Origin: Candidatus Makaraimicrobium thalassicum
GTDB taxonomy: Bacteria > Omnitrophota > Gorgyraeia > Tantalellales > Tantalellaceae
NCBI GenBank assembly: GCA_003644505.1
Contig: QNCM01000001.1
Location: 48,001-84,262 of the forward strand
DNA length: 36,262 bases
Direction: 5' to 3'
Of this stretch, positions 34,201-36,262 are shown in pieces; position 1 is the first letter of the stretch; each line of letters begins with the position of its first letter. Position numbers and translations under genes: made by a program. The notes under the pieces were generated by a model. The model was not told the origin of the DNA, did not search any database, and saw only the letters and a list, made by a program, of their open reading frames with translations.

Positions 34201-35109
34201 TTAGCCGTTGTTTTCCGGTTCCGGCTCTTTCTCCGGGCCCATCAGTCCCCCGGACTCTTCAAACTCGGCCAATTCTCCGGAGTCAATGATCACTCTCGGA
34301 TTTCCCAGAAGCTTGGCTCTCCCTGTACTGCCGCTATATATCGCCTTCTCACTCATCGTATAACTCTTTCCCCTTTTGACCTTTACGTTTCCCTCTGCCG
34401 TGACCTGTGCCAGTTCCTGCGTTTCAGGATCAAATTCTACCGTAAGTTTATCCGCCAGCAGTGTTCCGTCCTCGTCCTCCACCATGACATTGTTGTAAAA
34501 CACCGCTATATTGTCATTATAACTCACTTCCAGCGGGCCATCACAGTTAATTTTTGTATCCGGCTCCATTATGACCATAACGCTTTCTTTGAGCACAGCC
34601 TTTCTCTCGTCGGAATTCGCCATGCCGCCCTTCCCCACGGCGGTCATCCCCTCCCGTTCTATGCGCACAATGGTATCGGTAGATATCTCTTTGGCCGCCT
34701 GAGACCAGTTGGCCCGGTCCGTCGTCAAGGTAAATCCCTCATCGGAAACGACTGTCACGCTCCCGATAAGCTCCACTTCTCCCTCATCCCTGTCATATAT
34801 CCCTTTGTCGGACGTAAGATTCACGGCAGCATCGTCCCCAAGGACTACTGCCCCAAGCTCATTTAAGTGTATCTCATTTCCTTTTATTTTCGCGGAACCG
34901 GCCTCAAGGTGCCATTGCTTCACGCCTTTTGAACTCCGGCCGTCCACAGTAAAAGACAGCATCTTCTGTTCAAGACCTGCGGCATCCCCGGGGCGTTCCT
35001 CCGCTGTTGTCCGGTCAATATCCATTTTCCCGCCGTACCGGTCCCGGCAGGCCCATACGGCGATCCCGGCGGCAATCACAACGGCGGCCCATACAATCCT
35101 CTTACGCAT
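34201..35109 (-). CDS. lptC: LPS transport protein with LptC-like and LptA-like parts
   Basis: A 302-residue periplasmic protein held by one N-terminal membrane segment (IVWAAVVIAAGIAVWA, 5-20). Residues about 45-185 look like LptC: KQWHLEAGSAKIKGNEIHL, a YDRDEGEVELIGSVTVVSDE segment and TTDRANWSQAAKEISTDT. Residues about 190-285 look like a second beta-jellyroll repeat of the LptA/OstA type: CDGPLEVSYNDNIAVFYNNV, ADKLTVEFDPETQELAQVTA, EGNVKV and SEKAIYSGSTGRAKLLGNPR. A separate lptA gene is absent between it and lptB, so the two functions may be on one chain. The ATG at 35109 lies two bases after the acyltransferase stop; AAAGGAGG is somewhat far upstream. Domain division is by eye. Confidence 0.8.
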   Translation of the reverse strand: MRKRIVWAAVVIAAGIAVWACRDRYGGKMDIDRTTAEERPGDAAGLEQKMLSFTVDGRSSKGVKQWHLEAGSAKIKGNEIHLNELGAVVLGDDAAVNLTSDKGIYDRDEGEVELIGSVTVVSDEGFTLTTDRANWSQAAKEISTDTIVRIEREGMTAVGKGGMANSDERKAVLKESVMVIMEPDTKINCDGPLEVSYNDNIAVFYNNVMVEDEDGTLLADKLTVEFDPETQELAQVTAEGNVKVKRGKSYTMSEKAIYSGSTGRAKLLGNPRVIIDSGELAEFEESGGLMGPEKEPEPENNG

Positions 35110-35111
35110 CG

Positions 35112-36011
35112 CTATCCCGCTGCCTCCTTTGTTTTCCATCTGGAATGCAGCCATACCCATTGCTCCGGATATCGTTTCACATATTCTTCAAGAACCGCTG
35201 TCCAGAGTCTGGTATAACGTTTAACGTCCTCCTGCCGGGTGCTGTCCCCTGACGACGGATCGATCGGTTTTTCCAGAACGATCCTGTACGTGTTATCCGG
35301 TTTCCTTATCACAAAAGCGGGTATGATCTTTGTTTTCGCGGCCATTGCCAGCTTTACCGGAGCTGTCGGTGTATACGCCGGCCGTCCGAAAAAATCCACG
35401 AAAATCCCGTCCACACTGTCAACATCCTGATCTGCGAGGATCCCCAGGGTCCCTCCTTTTTTCAGGAGTCTCAAGATCTTCTTCGGAAATTCATCCCGGT
35501 ATATCCCTTCCACTCCGAACCGGCGGCGCATCTGCATAAGCAACTCGTCATATTTATGAAAATATATCCGCCGGACAACTGCGTTTCCTTCATACCCTTT
35601 CTGCCTCAAATAAAGGCCAAGCAGTTCCCAGTTACCAAAATGAAACCCGAGGACAATAGCGCCTTTACCTTCAGAAAGAGTATCATCCAGGTATTCAGCC
35701 CCCTGAAACTCGGTCACCAGATCATCGATCCTCTTCGGATCAAGCGAAGAAAGTTTTATCCATTCAGCCCCGGTCCTGGCTATGTTCTCAAAAACACGCT
35801 CGGCTATCCGGAGATTCGACTTATGATCACTGCTGAAAACAGCGTCTAAGTTGGCAATGGTGATCCCGCGGTACTTGCGGACCAGCCGGAAGGCCGCTTT
35901 TCCCAAAAAAACCGCAATGGTCTGACTTATCCGTAACGGGATCAGCCTTACCAGAAAAAACAGCACTCTGGCTGAATAATAAAGGTAGTACCTTCTGGTC
36001 TTTATCTTCAT
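35112..36011 (-). CDS. lpxL: LpxL/HtrB-type lipid A acyltransferase
   Basis: Transfers a secondary acyl chain to lipid A (or a similar lipid) at the inner membrane. The 299-residue protein has a hydrophobic N-terminus (YYLYYSARVLFFLVRLIP), the catalytic HFGNWE (H124, E129), the region ILADQDVDSVDGIFVDFFGR with PAYTPTAPVKLAMAAKTKI, and the C-terminal YPEQWVWLHSRWKT, all of the LpxL/LpxM/HtrB family. Which acyl chain is added cannot be read. The Shine-Dalgarno is weak. The next gene follows by two bases and belongs to LPS transport. Upstream lies an IS remnant, so its original upstream context may have been changed. Confidence 0.9.
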   Translation of the reverse strand: MKIKTRRYYLYYSARVLFFLVRLIPLRISQTIAVFLGKAAFRLVRKYRGITIANLDAVFSSDHKSNLRIAERVFENIARTGAEWIKLSSLDPKRIDDLVTEFQGAEYLDDTLSEGKGAIVLGFHFGNWELLGLYLRQKGYEGNAVVRRIYFHKYDELLMQMRRRFGVEGIYRDEFPKKILRLLKKGGTLGILADQDVDSVDGIFVDFFGRPAYTPTAPVKLAMAAKTKIIPAFVIRKPDNTYRIVLEKPIDPSSGDSTRQEDVKRYTRLWTAVLEEYVKRYPEQWVWLHSRWKTKEAAG

Positions 36012-36055
36012 GTCTCAGAGGGGTCAGAACTACACTTTTAAGTTTCTAAACATAC

Positions 36056-36262
36056 TTATGAGCTCACTACTGTCCCATTATAAGTCGAATAACAACAATT
36101 AGTTATGAGAATCACCCATTTCTTCTTTGTAGTCAAGCACCGCAAACACCTGTAAAATGGGGTTTTCTCGAACATAGTAACCCTCAAAATTTGTAATATT
36201 GTGTAGAGCCTTTGCTCTATTTTTAACTGTTTTTTGATAATCGCGATTAACACGTAAATGGC
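36056..36262 (-). pseudogene. Decayed C-terminal end of an IS4-like transposase (cut by the window edge)
   Basis: The minus strand from the edge reads AIYVLIAIIKKQLKIEQRLY, then TILQILRVTMFEKTPFYRCL, which resembles the C-terminal tail of IS4-family DDE transposases (IYVLVAIVKKRL...SLYTILQ-type). After MFEKTPF the frame changes: a second frame continues QVFAVLDYKEEMGDSHN, has a TAA, then LLLFDL and another TAA at 36078-36080. An intact tail would be expected to end NQLLLFDL. So one frameshift (near 36150-36165) and one premature stop are apparent. The bases GCTCACTACTGTCCCAT (36062-36078) after it may be the element's terminal repeat. The 65-codon open frame over it is not a gene. Base composition is markedly more AT-rich than the neighbours. 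Confidence 0.65.

Noticed and set aside
36012-36055. GGGGTCAG...TACACTTTT phrase before the acyltransferase as a transposon boundary or promoter
   Set aside because: It resembles phrases I associate with mobile-element edges, but there is no second copy, target duplication or good -10/-35 pair in the window to support it.

Overview
The window is a compact, gene-dense stretch of a bacterial chromosome. Nearly every gene is on the minus strand, in long runs with gaps of 0 to 110 bases and frequent ATGA- or TAATG-type overlaps. LPS transport and acylation genes (lptB, an LptC/LptA-like protein, an LpxL-type acyltransferase), an OmpA-type lipoprotein and two PEP-CTERM proteins indicate a diderm with an outer membrane and an exosortase-type sorting system. 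Gene order, PEP-CTERM proteins, a homocitrate-synthase-like enzyme of the kind found in anaerobes and a DUF2148 ferredoxin-domain protein suggest an uncultured anaerobe. Omnitrophota or a relative is my best guess; this is inference, as no rRNA is present.

In the direction of transcription (high to low coordinates) the layout is as follows. (1) 36262-36056: decayed C-terminal end of an IS4-like transposase at the window edge. (2) 36011-33407: LPS block of LpxL-type acyltransferase, LptC-LptA-like protein and lptB. (3) 33386-27978: a promoter, then hpf, tig, clpP, a class V aminotransferase and serA. (4) 27959-23914: a homocitrate/Re-citrate synthase-like enzyme, a secreted Pro/Lys-repeat protein, purA and an OmpA-like lipoprotein. 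(5) 23814-17159: envelope and isoprenoid block uppS, cdsA, dxr, rseP, ispG, then proS. (6) 17175-15510: two tandemly duplicated PEP-CTERM genes with their own promoter and an intervening terminator. (7) 15455-1319: one long run headed by a strong promoter and a leader terminator: rimP, nusA, infB, trpS, scpA, scpB, pheA, hisC, aroF, tyrA, cmk, plsC, rpsA and a small secreted protein. (8) tyrS (partial) with its own promoter at the left edge. A DUF2148 gene at 782-1306 is the only plus-strand gene.

The blocks are functionally coherent. dxr and ispG supply isoprenoid precursor to UppS (undecaprenyl-PP) beside CdsA (CDP-diacylglycerol) and PlsC (phosphatidate). pheA, hisC, aroF and tyrA form the chorismate-entry and Phe/Tyr branch. 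rimP, nusA, infB and rpsA serve translation and transcription. serA with the class V aminotransferase probably makes the serine precursor.

I see no CRISPR array, tRNA, rRNA, phage or defence island. The most noteworthy non-genic signals are: a leader terminator in front of rimP-nusA-infB; dispersed 7-bp-period repeats at gene boundaries and inside scpB and ispG; two long perfect hairpins between genes; a near-leaderless tyrS promoter; and the IS4-like remnant. I do not see a convincing new multi-gene system.
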